Positions 1-9,542 of a stretch of DNA of 64,000 nt are shown here, piece after piece. Under the pieces are notes generated by a model. It was not told the DNA's origin. It searched no databases and saw nothing but the letters and a program-made list of their open reading frames with translations. This DNA comes from Bacteroides sp. (lineage in GTDB: Bacteria > Bacteroidota > Bacteroidia > Bacteroidales > Muribaculaceae): assembly GCA_014802105.1 (NCBI GenBank), contig JAAVCX010000031.1:23421-87420 (forward strand). Direction: 5' to 3'. A program made the translations under genes and the position numbers. Each line of letters begins with the position of its first letter. Position 1 is the first letter of the stretch.

Positions 1-165
1 TATTTTTCTTTTCTCATCCACGTGTCCCCCTCGCTGTCCCCGCTGCCCCACGTTTCATCCGCTGTCATTAACATTCAGTGAGGCCTAATATAGAGATTAT
101 CGGTAAGTCTATTAAGACAACATTAATTAAATATCATATTTACAACTTCCAAACTCAACTGTTGC

Positions 166-3100
166 ATGAAGAAAATCTTCTTTGAATCAAGCAGGAGAAT
201 GTGGATCGCAGCTATTCTCACGCTGTGTTTCGCTTTCCCGGCACTTGCCCAGAACATTACGGTCAGCGGTACCGTGGTGGATCCTGAGGGCGAGCCACTT
301 ATCGGCGCCAGTGTCATTGTGCAGGGCCAGTCAATGGGTACCGCCACCGACATCGACGGACAGTACACCATCTCCGCGCCGGCCAACGGCACTCTGGTGT
401 TCTCGTATGTGGGCTACAACACTCAGGAAATCCCTGTCGACAATCGTGCTACCATCGATGTCTTCATGTCAGAGAACTCTCTGATGCTTACTGAAGTGGT
501 GGCTATCGGCTACGGTACCGTAAAGAAAAGCGACGCCACCGGCTCGGTAGCCGTGGTGAAACCCGACGAAATAGCTGCCGGTCTGGCCACCTCGGCCCAG
601 GATCTGCTTGTCGGCGCCTCGCCCGGCGTGGTGGTTACCACCAGCGGTGACCCCTACGGCAACGCCAATATCCAGATCCGTGGCGGTGCCTCGCTCGCCG
701 CTTCCAACGATCCTCTTATCGTGGTAGACGGAGTGCCTATGGACACCAAGGGTGTCAAAGGTTCGAGCAACCCTCTGGCCCTGATCTCGCCCGAGAGCGT
801 CGAGTCGATGACAATTCTCAAGGATGCCTCGGCAACAGCTATCTATGGTAGCCGCGCTTCCAACGGTGTGATCATCATCACCACCAAGAAGGGCGTGAGC
901 GGCAAACCTCAGGTGACCTTTACCGCCAATGCCTATGTGGCTACTCCCCGCAAGCTGCTCGACATGATGAGCGCCGACGAGTTCCGCTCGTTTATCGTCA
1001 ACGAGTATGGTGCTGACTCAGACCAGGCCAAGGCTCTCGGCAACTATCATACCGACTGGCAGAAAGCTCTGACCCGCACCAGCTTCTCGAGCGATTACAG
1101 CCTCTCGGTAGCCGGCACTCTCGGAGCTGTCCCCTATCGTGCCAGCGTGAGCTACACCAATAATAATGGTGTCCTCGAGTTCTGGGGCACCAAGCGCACC
1201 AGCGCCAACCTTAGCATCTCGCCCAAGTTCTTCGACGATCTTCTCTCGATCAACGCCAATCTTCTCGGTGCCTATGTCAAGAACTCCTATGCCAACAACA
1301 ACCTCAGCGGCGCCGCTGCCATGAACCCCACACTCCCCATCCGTGACTATGAGAACGGAGCTCCCGTCTTCGGTTACTGGACTTCTTACGTGGGTGGCGG
1401 CCTTGTTGCCGGTCCCGATGCCGCAGGTACTTCGATCAACTCCACCTCGGCTCCTCTCAACCCCATCGCCGACGTCTATGCCTCCTATTCCAACGGTACC
1501 TCCTATCAGTCGGTGGGTAACCTCCAGCTCGACCTGAAGATGCCTTTCCTCCGTGATCTCCGCGCCAACCTTAACCTCGGTTATGACTATCAGCACGGCT
1601 TCAATAACTCAGGCAACTATCCCAACACTCCCAACGCCTGGAACGGCGGATACAGCGTCAAGCAGGGCGACAATATCGTCGTGCTCAAGGACGGCGGTGT
1701 CGACACCAAGGATGAGTATCAGCGTCGACTCAACCTCCTTCTCGACTTCTATCTCAACTACAACAAGTATTTCGAGGCTATCAAGACCAACGTCGACGTG
1801 ACCGCCGGTTACTCCTGGCAGAAGTTCCACAACCGAGGCCGCGACTATACTCGCGTTGCACAGGTGATCAATCCCGACAACGAGCAGTATCTCGGCACTC
1901 AGGCCTATCCCACCAACTTCTATGCCAAGCCCCTCCAGCTCGTCTCGTTCTTCGGCCGTGCCAACTTCGTGTTTGCCGACAAGTATCTGCTCAAAGCCAC
2001 TGTGCGCCGCGACGGTACCAGCCGTTTCAGCAAGGATCACCGCTGGGGCACCTTCCCCTCGGTAGCTCTTGGTTGGAAACTTCTTGACGAAAACTTCATG
2101 GAAGGCGCCCGTGGTCTCTTCAGCCAGCTTAAGCTCCGCGCCGGCTACGGTATCACCGGCCAGCAGGATCTCGGCGAGGATGTGCTCTTCCCCTATCTTC
2201 CTGTCTACAACATCTCCAACTCTCCCACAGGTGTCTATCCCTCGATGACTCCCGGCGGAAGCCCCGTCTACCCTGTGACCCCCAACGCCTACAACCCCGA
2301 CATCAAGTGGGAGGAGACCGCTACCTGGAATGCCGGTATCGACTTTGGCTTCCTCAATAACCGTATCGCCGGTAACGTTGACTTCTACAAGCGTAAGACC
2401 AAAGACCTTCTGACATTTGCCAACTTCCCCGCAGGCTCCAACCTCTCCAACAAGGGCCACATGAATATCGGTGATCTCGAGAACATCGGTGTCGAGGCTA
2501 CTATCACAGCCCGTCCCGTAGTGACCAAGAATTTCACCTGGACTACTACCTACAACATAGCCTGGAACAAGAACAAGATCACCCGTCTGGCCGAGGGTGC
2601 CGACACCCAGACCGGAAGTATCTCGGCCGGTACAGGCGGTACTATCCAGAAGCACGAGGTAGGCTATCCCGCTTACAGCTTCTATGTCTATGAGCAGGTT
2701 TATGACCAGAACGGCAATCCCCTTGAGGGAGTGTTTGTCGACCGCAACGGTGACGGCGAGCTCAACGAGGCCGACAAGTATCTCTATCACAGCCGTGACC
2801 CCAAGGTGACCATGACCTGGACCAACTCGCTCAACTGGAAGAACTGGGACTTCTCGATCGCCCTGCGCGCCTCGCTCGGCAACTGGATGTATAACGACAA
2901 CATGGCCTCCAACTCCATCAAGAGCTCCAATGCCGCTCTGCCTCTGAGCAACATGATGCGTGACACTTTCCTCTTTGAGAGAAACGACCTCTCCACCATC
3001 ATGAGCGACTACTTCGTGCAGAACGCTTCCTACCTGCGTTGCGACAACATCACTCTCGGCTACACCTGGAGCCATCTTCTCGACAACTCCCTGCGCCTGC

Positions 3101-3237
3101 GTCTCTACGGAGCCGTGCAGAACCCCTTCGTGATCACCAAGTACAAGGGTATCGACCCCGAGAAGTTTGACGGTATCGACCGCGGTGTATATCCCAAGCC
3201 TGTCACTTTCTCAATGGGTATCGTAGCATCGTTCTAA
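166..3237 (+). CDS. SusC-like TonB-dependent outer-membrane receptor
   Basis: The 1023-residue protein is a TonB-dependent transporter of the SusC/RagA family, which moves glycan oligomers or peptides across the outer membrane with a SusD-type lid. A signal peptide ends near residue 29 (FPALAQ). A carboxypeptidase-regulatory-like beta domain covers about residues 31-103 and is followed by the SusC hallmark LTEVVAIGYG at 108-117. Plug and 22-strand barrel regions follow, and the chain ends in phenylalanine, as expected for barrel insertion. The ATG at 166 puts the signal peptide at the very N-terminus. The susD-like gene starts 34 nt downstream, so the two are surely cotranscribed. The substrate cannot be read from sequence. 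No promoter of the usual type is visible in the 165 nt upstream. Confidence 0.95.
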   Translation: MKKIFFESSRRMWIAAILTLCFAFPALAQNITVSGTVVDPEGEPLIGASVIVQGQSMGTATDIDGQYTISAPANGTLVFSYVGYNTQEIPVDNRATIDVFMSENSLMLTEVVAIGYGTVKKSDATGSVAVVKPDEIAAGLATSAQDLLVGASPGVVVTTSGDPYGNANIQIRGGASLAASNDPLIVVDGVPMDTKGVKGSSNPLALISPESVESMTILKDASATAIYGSRASNGVIIITTKKGVSGKPQVTFTANAYVATPRKLLDMMSADEFRSFIVNEYGADSDQAKALGNYHTDWQKALTRTSFSSDYSLSVAGTLGAVPYRASVSYTNNNGVLEFWGTKRTSANLSISPKFFDDLLSINANLLGAYVKNSYANNNLSGAAAMNPTLPIRDYENGAPVFGYWTSYVGGGLVAGPDAAGTSINSTSAPLNPIADVYASYSNGTSYQSVGNLQLDLKMPFLRDLRANLNLGYDYQHGFNNSGNYPNTPNAWNGGYSVKQGDNIVVLKDGGVDTKDEYQRRLNLLLDFYLNYNKYFEAIKTNVDVTAGYSWQKFHNRGRDYTRVAQVINPDNEQYLGTQAYPTNFYAKPLQLVSFFGRANFVFADKYLLKATVRRDGTSRFSKDHRWGTFPSVALGWKLLDENFMEGARGLFSQLKLRAGYGITGQQDLGEDVLFPYLPVYNISNSPTGVYPSMTPGGSPVYPVTPNAYNPDIKWEETATWNAGIDFGFLNNRIAGNVDFYKRKTKDLLTFANFPAGSNLSNKGHMNIGDLENIGVEATITARPVVTKNFTWTTTYNIAWNKNKITRLAEGADTQTGSISAGTGGTIQKHEVGYPAYSFYVYEQVYDQNGNPLEGVFVDRNGDGELNEADKYLYHSRDPKVTMTWTNSLNWKNWDFSIALRASLGNWMYNDNMASNSIKSSNAALPLSNMMRDTFLFERNDLSTIMSDYFVQNASYLRCDNITLGYTWSHLLDNSLRLRLYGAVQNPFVITKYKGIDPEKFDGIDRGVYPKPVTFSMGIVASF

Positions 3238-3271
3238 TCCTATCCCTTCATCTCAAAGAATATCCATAAAT

Positions 3272-4813
3272 ATGAAATTCTATCCATATATCATAGGAGC
3301 GGCTATGGCGCTCTCCATGGGATTTACTTCATGTGTCGGCGATCTTGATGTCGACCCCGAAGATCCCAATTCCACCACCTCGCTTGGAAACGCCGAGCAG
3401 TATTACGGACTTCTGGCCCGTGCCTATGGCGGCCTGGTGCTCGAGGGTGGTATCTCAGTCGATGACGGCGGTGCGGGTGTCTACACCCGTCAGCTCTGGA
3501 ATCTTCAGGAGCTCCCCACCGACGAGGCTATCGTAGGTTACAACTGGAAGGATGCCGGCATCCAGGAACTCGGATTCTGCACCTGGTCGAGCGATAACCA
3601 TTGGCTCTATGAGTGCTTCTCGCGCTTCACCTATCAGATCGCTCTCTGCAACGAGTTCCTGCGCAGCAAGGGCGAGGCTGAAAAATATATCGATGCCGCC
3701 GAGGTGGAGACTCTCTGTGCCGAGGCCCGCACCCTCCGCGCCCTGAGCTACTACCACATGATCGACCTCTTCGGCCGTGGCCCCTGGTCGACCGAAAAGC
3801 TCGGTGTCGGTGCCACTCCTCCCACTTACGACCGCAAGCAGCTCTTCGACGCCACCGTCGCCGAGCTCGAGGAAGTGATCCCCATGCTCGTCCCCGCCTC
3901 ACAGCAGATCTATGGCCGTATCTCGCGTGAGGCCGGCAAGATGCTTCTCGCCAAGCTCTATCTCAATGCCGAGGTCTACACCGGCGAAGGAAAGTGGCAG
4001 GAGTGTGCCGATCTCTGCAATGACATCCGTTCGACTATCCCCTCGCTCGCTCCCGAGTATAAGTACCTCTTCTGCGCCACCAACGACAAGTATGTGGGCA
4101 ACGGCGAGATCCTCTGGGCTATTCCTCAGGACAATACCTCGCTCTACACCTACGGCGGCACTTCCTATCTTGCTGTCGGAGCCTATAACGGAGAGGTCGA
4201 TGTCACTCAGTTTGGTATCTCGAGCGACGGCTGGGGCGGCCCCCGAGTGCGTCCCGAGCTCTCTCAGGCTCTTGCTGCCGGCGACAAGCGTCGTCTGATC
4301 TATGAGGGCGAGATGAGCGAGAGCCTCACCGATCTCAACTCATGGAAGGCCGACGGCTCGGGCTACATGTGCATCAAGTATGTCTACACTCCCGAGACCA
4401 ATTATGATAATGCCGACGGCTCGGCTACTCAGGATATTCCTTACAACTCGGCCGACTATCCCCTGTTCCGTCTTGCCGATACCTTCCTGATGCTTGCCGA
4501 GTGTGAGAAGCACGGTGCTACAGGCTGTAACGGTCTCGACCGACTTAACGATGTGCGTCAGCGCGCCGGTCTCGATCCCGTAGGCACCTACACCCTCGAC
4601 GACCTGCTCAAGGAGCGTCAGTGTGAGCTCTATTGGGAGGGCCACCGCCGCAGCGACCTCATCCGTTTCGGCAAGTTCTCAGGCTCCTCATATATCTGGG
4701 AGTGGAAGGGCGGTCTCCCCTCGGGCGCACCCACCGAGTCCACCCGCGACCTCATGGCCATCCCCTCGCAGTATGTGCCCACTATCGGTCAGAACCCCGG
4801 TTATGTAGGCTGA
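3272..4813 (+). CDS. SusD/RagB-like surface glycan-binding lipoprotein
   Basis: This 513-residue protein is the SusD-type partner of the upstream SusC, forming the surface lid that captures ligand and passes it to the barrel. The N-terminus is a lipoprotein signal with the lipobox ending at Cys21 (GFTSC). An acidic stretch just after it (VGDLDVDPED) resembles a surface-export signal. The remainder shows tetratricopeptide-like helices typical of SusD, for example LCAEARTLRALSYYHMIDLF and a C-terminal LLKERQCELYWEGHRRSDLIRFGKF block that is very characteristic of the family. The length is normal for SusD. Family assignment is secure; the ligand is unknown. Confidence 0.95.
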   Translation: MKFYPYIIGAAMALSMGFTSCVGDLDVDPEDPNSTTSLGNAEQYYGLLARAYGGLVLEGGISVDDGGAGVYTRQLWNLQELPTDEAIVGYNWKDAGIQELGFCTWSSDNHWLYECFSRFTYQIALCNEFLRSKGEAEKYIDAAEVETLCAEARTLRALSYYHMIDLFGRGPWSTEKLGVGATPPTYDRKQLFDATVAELEEVIPMLVPASQQIYGRISREAGKMLLAKLYLNAEVYTGEGKWQECADLCNDIRSTIPSLAPEYKYLFCATNDKYVGNGEILWAIPQDNTSLYTYGGTSYLAVGAYNGEVDVTQFGISSDGWGGPRVRPELSQALAAGDKRRLIYEGEMSESLTDLNSWKADGSGYMCIKYVYTPETNYDNADGSATQDIPYNSADYPLFRLADTFLMLAECEKHGATGCNGLDRLNDVRQRAGLDPVGTYTLDDLLKERQCELYWEGHRRSDLIRFGKFSGSSYIWEWKGGLPSGAPTESTRDLMAIPSQYVPTIGQNPGYVG

Positions 4814-4864
4814 TAACCGATGTCACTATTCAAATCAACCACGCTTTTCAATCCGATTAAAGAT

Positions 4865-5923
4865 ATGAAAAAACTTCATATATTTGGGCTGATGACTCTG
4901 GCAGCGGCATCACTCGCCTCATGCGAGGCCGATAAGGATCCCGTGCTCGTCACCCCCTCGAGTTTTGAGCTCGAGACTCCCGCTTATGCCAACCAGGTAG
5001 TCACTCTCGAAGACGAGACTTCGCTGACTCTGGAGTGTGTCGCTCCCGACTACAATCTCTCGGTCGTTCCTACCTATCAGGTAGAGGCCTCGCTGAGCTC
5101 AGATTTCGGTGCTTCACGTGCCGCTGACGTCCCCTCGGTGGTACTTCTCAATCCCTCGACCCAGACAGCTACCGAGGTAGAGCTCTCGGCCAAGGAACTC
5201 AATCAGGCTATACTCGATATGCGAGGCATCGTCGAGGAGGCTGATTATACCGACGAGGGTACCCGCGCGGTCTATCTGCGTATCATCTCTTCGATCGGTG
5301 TGTCGGCTGCCACTCAGGTGGTGTCAAATACCGTGACTCTCGATAAGGTTCAGGACTACTATCCTGCTGCCGAGATCAGTTTCCTCTGGAGCCCCGGCGA
5401 TGCCAATGAATGGAACCACGGAGCTTCCCTGAAACTTGCCTCGACCGACGGCCAGGAGTATACCGGTTTTGTTTACCTCAAAGGTAGCTTCAAGTTTACC
5501 AATACCGACGGATGGGATGGAACCAATTACGGCAGTGCCGGTGAAGGCCTTCTTTCGACCGACGGCGGTGCCGGCAATATCGACACTCCCGCTACCGGCG
5601 AGGGACTCTACTATGCTACCGTCAATGTGACCAAACTCACCTATAAGCTCCAGTATATCGCGAGCGTGAATATCCCCGGTGGCTTCAACGGTTGGGATCC
5701 CTCTACCGAGATGTCGACAACTGACTACACCAAGTATACTTACACCAACGCCGGTCTCGGTGGCAATGAGTTTAAGTTTGCCTTCAACGCAAGTTGGGAT
5801 ATGAACCTCGGTGGTGCTGTCGACAACCTCGAGTTCAACGGTGGCAACCTCACAGCTCCCGGTGGTGCGACTAAGGTGACCCTCGACTTCACTACCTATC
5901 CCTATTCAGCTTCTTTTGAGTAA
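4865..5923 (+). CDS. SusE/SusF-like outer-membrane glycan-binding lipoprotein
   Basis: This 352-residue lipoprotein is the third member of the Sus-like operon. I chose the ATG at 4865 because it begins a clean lipoprotein signal (MKKLHIFGLM, lipobox LASC, Cys20); an in-frame ATG at 4820 would add 15 residues and hide it. An N-terminal SusE-type immunoglobulin-like domain is followed by a region with the PGGFNGWDP motif seen in the carbohydrate-binding modules of SusE and SusF. That resemblance suggests an alpha-glucan or similar ligand, but this is inference. A strong terminator follows 50 nt downstream, so no glycoside hydrolase is cotranscribed on this side. Confidence 0.85.
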   Translation: MKKLHIFGLMTLAAASLASCEADKDPVLVTPSSFELETPAYANQVVTLEDETSLTLECVAPDYNLSVVPTYQVEASLSSDFGASRAADVPSVVLLNPSTQTATEVELSAKELNQAILDMRGIVEEADYTDEGTRAVYLRIISSIGVSAATQVVSNTVTLDKVQDYYPAAEISFLWSPGDANEWNHGASLKLASTDGQEYTGFVYLKGSFKFTNTDGWDGTNYGSAGEGLLSTDGGAGNIDTPATGEGLYYATVNVTKLTYKLQYIASVNIPGGFNGWDPSTEMSTTDYTKYTYTNAGLGGNEFKFAFNASWDMNLGGAVDNLEFNGGNLTAPGGATKVTLDFTTYPYSASFE

Positions 5924-5974
5924 AAGGTGCTACTGACCGATAGACGGTCGGTAAAAGTTCGATAAAGACTGTCT

Positions 5975-6022
5975 CGCCCGGCAATGTCAATTATTACTGA
6001 CATTGCCGGGCGATCTGTTTTT
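5975..6022 (+). terminator. Rho-independent terminator of the Sus-like operon
   Basis: A near-perfect hairpin with arms CGCCCGGCAATGTCA and TGACATTGCCGGGCG is followed by a T-rich tail (TCTGTTTTTC). It lies just after the SusE-like gene and cleanly ends the operon. Confidence 0.85.
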
Positions 6023-6116
6023 CAATTCCCCTCTCTAACCGACCCGTGATGTCGAGGGGCCGATAATGCTCGGGAGGTTTTTTCAGCGGTGTGGTCAGTA
6101 AACCGTTTTTTTTGTG

Positions 6117-6124
6117 TAACTTTG
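6117..6124 (+). promoter_or_regulatory. -7 box for the DUF3822 gene
   Basis: The sequence TAACTTTG matches the Bacteroidota -7 consensus TAnnTTTG. It ends only 4 nt before the ATG at 6129, so transcription would begin at or next to the start codon. I see no good -33 element, so the call is moderate. Confidence 0.4.
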
Positions 6125-6128
6125 TGAT

Positions 6129-6959
6129 ATGATTGACTCCCGACTTGACAAAGACCTCGTTTCCGACCCTTCGATCTACACGATGCTCATACGTGCGGGT
6201 CGAGATGCTGTTGATGTGGTGATTTATTCCCCTATGGTTGATAATTCACTCATCTACCGTTCATTTACCAAAAATGAGACCTCGGGAGATGTAGCCTCTC
6301 GGCTTGAAGAGGTGGTCTATGACAATCCGCTGATGCTCGCTGATTTCCGTCGTACTGTGCTGCTGGTCACCGGGCCGAGCTACACTCTGGTGCCCTCGGA
6401 GCTCATCGAGACCGATCCACAGGCAGGCACATTGGCTTACAGGTTTCTCTATCCCGATGCAGAGGGAAGCGTCGAGACTCGCGCCACTCCCTTTCATAAC
6501 GCCTCGATAGTCTATGGTATCGACCGAAGGCTCGCAGGTTTCATAGGGCGCACCTATCCCACAGCTACGGTGATCCCCCATATTTTGCCGCTGATGAAAT
6601 ATTTTGTGGCACGCTCGGGGCGCAGCAACTCTCCGCGTATGCTTGTCAATCTGCGATCGGGAGATGCCGACATGCTCGTTGTGGCTGGCACGAATTTGCG
6701 ACAGGCCGTAACGATTAGTTTCAGGAATACGGCCGATCTGGTCTATCACATTTTATCGTCAGCCCGGGCGGCAGGTCTCGATCCGCTCACCGATAGTATA
6801 CTTCTTTCGGGCGACCGCGATCTGCGCGAGCAACTCAATCAGATGTTGCGGGCCTATCATGCGAGGGTCATGCCGGTGATCTTCCCTCCCGAGATGTTCA
6901 AGGCCGGCCGCGAGGCCATGAGTGCTCCGTTTGATCTGATTGTCGCTCCACTTGTCTGA
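6129..6959 (+). CDS. DUF3822 family protein
   Basis: This 276-residue cytoplasmic protein has no signal peptide. It belongs to a Bacteroidota family (DUF3822) commonly found directly upstream of rsmD, as here, where 44 nt separate the genes. The fold is thought to resemble the actin/ASKHA type; I see blocks that fit loosely (LVNLRSGDADMLVVAG and DSILLSGDRDLREQLNQML) but no proof of ATP binding. The ATG at 6129 lies almost on top of a -7 box, so either the mRNA is leaderless or translation begins at Met19 (6183). Function is unknown; the link to an rRNA methyltransferase suggests a ribosome-related or DNA-uptake-related role only by context. Confidence 0.8.
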   Translation: MIDSRLDKDLVSDPSIYTMLIRAGRDAVDVVIYSPMVDNSLIYRSFTKNETSGDVASRLEEVVYDNPLMLADFRRTVLLVTGPSYTLVPSELIETDPQAGTLAYRFLYPDAEGSVETRATPFHNASIVYGIDRRLAGFIGRTYPTATVIPHILPLMKYFVARSGRSNSPRMLVNLRSGDADMLVVAGTNLRQAVTISFRNTADLVYHILSSARAAGLDPLTDSILLSGDRDLREQLNQMLRAYHARVMPVIFPPEMFKAGREAMSAPFDLIVAPLV

Positions 6960-7003
6960 CAGTCGCCATCATAGTATAAACAACAGCTCTCCCACTCAGA
7001 AAT

Positions 7004-7594
7004 ATGCGTATAATAAGAGGAAAATACGGGCGTCGGCGGTTCAGTGTGCCCACCAATATCACAGCCCGTCCAACCACCGACTTTGCCCGAGAGAACATCT
7101 TCAATGTCATTGAAAATCTCACTGACATCGAGGGAGCCCGCTGTCTCGACCTTTTTGCCGGCACGGGCGCGGTGACCTTTGAGTTTCTCTCACGCGAGGC
7201 TGCTTCGGTCACTGCTGTGGAGAAGTCGCCTGTCCAGGCCCGTTTCATCGAGAAAGTGGCGCGTGAGCTCCATGACGACAATCTGCGCCTGTTGCGCACC
7301 GATGCCCTGAGATTCATACGTGAAGCCCGTGCTCCTTACGATATAATCTTTGTGGATCCGCCCTACGACATGGAAGGTTTCGGCGAAATCCCCGGTGCTA
7401 TCCTCGATAGCCAGCTGGTCAAGGAGGGGACACTGTTTGTGATGGAACACTCCAAGGCTTACAACTTCACCCGTCTGCCCCACTTCCTGGAACACCGGGC
7501 TTACGGATCGGTCAACTTCTCGCTCTTCCTCATTGGCCCGTCGGCGACTGCGCCCGTCGGCGACGGTGATGAGGTCGACTCTGAGGAGGCTTGA
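7004..7594 (+). CDS. rsmD: 16S rRNA (guanine-N2)-methyltransferase RsmD
   Basis: RsmD transfers a methyl group from S-adenosylmethionine to N2 of G966 (E. coli numbering) in 16S rRNA of the small subunit. The 196-residue protein has the start typical of the family (MRIIRGKYGRRRF), the SAM-binding motif I DLFAGTGAV at 49-57 and the catalytic DPPY motif at 118-121. Length is normal. The C-terminal tail after about residue 180 (SATAPVGDGDEVDSEEA) is acidic and probably disordered. It follows the DUF3822 gene, an arrangement conserved in Bacteroidales. Confidence 0.93.
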   Translation: MRIIRGKYGRRRFSVPTNITARPTTDFARENIFNVIENLTDIEGARCLDLFAGTGAVTFEFLSREAASVTAVEKSPVQARFIEKVARELHDDNLRLLRTDALRFIREARAPYDIIFVDPPYDMEGFGEIPGAILDSQLVKEGTLFVMEHSKAYNFTRLPHFLEHRAYGSVNFSLFLIGPSATAPVGDGDEVDSEEA

Positions 7595-7651
7595 GAAGGC
7601 AGCCGGTCAAAATAATCATGCAAAAAGGATAGATAATTGCCGGCAGAGTGT

Positions 7652-7659
7652 TAACTTTG
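7652..7659 (+). promoter_or_regulatory. -7 box upstream of the YqeY-like gene
   Basis: TAACTTTG matches TAnnTTTG, 64 nt before the next start codon. No clear -33 partner is visible. The predicted leader would contain the TTAAGAGTTACTTA motif at 7681-7694. Confidence 0.4.
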
Positions 7660-7676
7660 CAGAATATTCAACTATT

Positions 7677-7694
7677 GTAATTAAGAGTTACTTA
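7677..7694 (+). repeat. Leader motif related to the arms of the 198-bp element
   Basis: GTAATTAAGAGTTACTTA matches, in the same orientation relative to the downstream gene, the gene-proximal arm of the glutamine synthetase leader element (28663-28682 read on the minus strand) and the sequence abutting the UDP-glucose dehydrogenase start (40172-40191). Here only a short piece is present, with no opposite arm, so it may be chance or a remnant. Confidence 0.35.
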
Positions 7695-7722
7695 ACAACT
7701 ATAACCCCACACAGTAACCGCT

Positions 7723-8181
7723 ATGGATCTGTTTGACAAAATATCGGCCGACATCAAGGCCGCCATGCTTGCCCGTGAGAAAGTGCGTCTCGAGACGCTC
7801 CGCGGCATCAAAAAAGAATTTATCGAAGCCAAGACCGCCAAAGGTGGCGACGGTACTCTCTCTGACGATCAGGCAATGAAGATATTGGCCAAGATGGCCA
7901 AGCAGCGCAAGGAGACTGCTCAGATATATGACGAGCAGAACCGTCTCGACCTGCGCGACAATGAGCTCGCCGAAGCTGCCGTGATCGAGGAGTATCTGCC
8001 CAAACAGCTCTCAGACGAGGAGCTCACCGCCGAGCTCCGTTCCATCATAGCCCAGACCGGGGCCACCTCGGCCAAAGAGATGGGCAAGGTGATGGGCGTG
8101 GCTTCCAAAGCTCTTGCCGGCCGTGCCGACGGCAAGGTCATCTCGGCCAAAGTGCGCGAACTCCTGACTGCCATGGGCTGA
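7723..8181 (+). CDS. GatB/YqeY domain protein
   Basis: This 152-residue cytoplasmic protein is a stand-alone YqeY-type protein, related to the C-terminal tail domain of the GatB subunit of tRNA-dependent amidotransferase. The whole chain fits: an N-terminal helical part (MLAREKVRLETLRGIKKEFI) and a C-terminal helical part ending KVISAKVRELL. The family may bind tRNA, but the role of the stand-alone version is unsettled. Its neighbour 61 nt downstream is serS, an aminoacyl-tRNA synthetase, which fits a tRNA link by context only. Confidence 0.88.
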   Translation: MDLFDKISADIKAAMLAREKVRLETLRGIKKEFIEAKTAKGGDGTLSDDQAMKILAKMAKQRKETAQIYDEQNRLDLRDNELAEAAVIEEYLPKQLSDEELTAELRSIIAQTGATSAKEMGKVMGVASKALAGRADGKVISAKVRELLTAMG

Positions 8182-8242
8182 GAAGCTTCGTTCACCTCAG
8201 TTAGTCATTAAGATATTAGAAAACCTCACATATATACCCGAC

Positions 8243-9514
8243 GTGCTTACCTTACAGCAGATAAAAGAGGATCCCGAGCGTATCATCGCGCGCCTCGCCG
8301 TCAAAGGCTTTGACGGCAAACAGGGGGTCAACGACGTCATCGCCTATGACGACCGTCGCAAAAATCTCCAGTTCCAGAACGACACCATTGCAGCCGAGCT
8401 CAAGAAGAAGGCCGACTCGATCGGTCGTCTAATGAAAGAGGGCAGCCGCGAGGCCGCCGAGGAGGCCAAGAAAGAAGTGGCCGCGCTCAAGGAGCAGCAG
8501 AAAGAGATAGCCGAGCAGCTCACAGCCGCCGAGAGCGCTATCCGCGATATACTTCTCAGTATTCCCAATGTTCCCTGTGACATGGTGCCCGAAGGCTTGA
8601 CCGCCGAGGACAACGTCGTGGAAAAGACCGGCGGCAAGATGCCCGATCTGCCCGCCGACGCTCTCCCTCACTGGGATCTGGCCAAGAAATACAACCTCAT
8701 CAATTTTGACCTCGGTGTCAAGATCACCGGCCCCGGTTTCCCTGTCTATATCGGCAAAGGTGCGCGCCTGCAGAGAGCACTCATACAGTTCTTCCTCGAT
8801 CGCGCCGGAGAGGCCGGATACCTTGAGATACAGCCCCCCTACGTAGTCAATGAGGCTTCGGGCTATGGCACCGGCCAGCTCCCCGACAAGGAGGGACAGA
8901 TGTATTATATCAATGAAGACCGTCTCTACCTTATCCCCACCGCCGAGGTGCCTGTCACCAATCTCTACCGTGACGTCATCATCCCCTCTGATCAGCTCCC
9001 CGTCAAGAACTGTGCCTACTCGGCTTGTTTCCGTCGCGAGGCCGGCAGCTATGGCAAGGACGTGAGAGGTCTCAACCGTCTGCATCAGTTTGACAAGGTG
9101 GAGATCGTACGCATCGAGAAGCCCGAGTGTTCCTATGCGGCACTCGAGGAGATGAAAGATCATGTGCAGGGGCTCCTCGAGAGTCTCGGTCTCCCCTGGC
9201 ACATACTGCGTCTCTGTGGCGGCGATATGAGCTTCACCTCATCCATCACCTTTGACTTCGAGGTCTACTCGGCCGCTCAGGAGCGTTGGCTCGAGGTGTC
9301 GTCGGTGTCCAACTTCGAGACCTATCAGGCCAACCGCCTGAAGTGTCGCTATCGTGGCGAGGACAAGAAGACCCATCTGTGTCACACCCTCAACGGCTCG
9401 GCTCTCGCCCTTCCCCGCATCATGGCGGCCCTCCTTGAGAACAACCAGACTCCCGAAGGCATCGTAGTGCCCGAGTGTCTGCGCAAGTACACAGGTTTCG
9501 ACATCATAAACTAA
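8243..9514 (+). CDS. serS: Seryl-tRNA synthetase
   Basis: SerS charges tRNA-Ser (and tRNA-Sec where present) with serine, using ATP. The 423-residue protein has the usual N-terminal antiparallel coiled coil that grips the tRNA long arm (about residues 30-105, rich in Lys, Glu and Ala) and the class II catalytic core. Motif 2 is seen in FRREAGSYGKDVRGLNRLHQ and motif 3 in NGSALALPRIMAALLENNQ. The start codon is GTG at 8243, supported by the conserved MLTLQQIKEDPE beginning. Length is normal. Confidence 0.97.
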   Translation: MLTLQQIKEDPERIIARLAVKGFDGKQGVNDVIAYDDRRKNLQFQNDTIAAELKKKADSIGRLMKEGSREAAEEAKKEVAALKEQQKEIAEQLTAAESAIRDILLSIPNVPCDMVPEGLTAEDNVVEKTGGKMPDLPADALPHWDLAKKYNLINFDLGVKITGPGFPVYIGKGARLQRALIQFFLDRAGEAGYLEIQPPYVVNEASGYGTGQLPDKEGQMYYINEDRLYLIPTAEVPVTNLYRDVIIPSDQLPVKNCAYSACFRREAGSYGKDVRGLNRLHQFDKVEIVRIEKPECSYAALEEMKDHVQGLLESLGLPWHILRLCGGDMSFTSSITFDFEVYSAAQERWLEVSSVSNFETYQANRLKCRYRGEDKKTHLCHTLNGSALALPRIMAALLENNQTPEGIVVPECLRKYTGFDIIN

Positions 9515-9542
9515 CGGCCACTCAGGTTTGTTGTAATAAACA

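Noticed and set aside
1609..3075. Long open frame (488 codons) antisense to the SusC gene
   Set aside because: It is a shadow of a GC-rich coding strand; the sense gene is unambiguous and the antisense translation has no recognisable domain.
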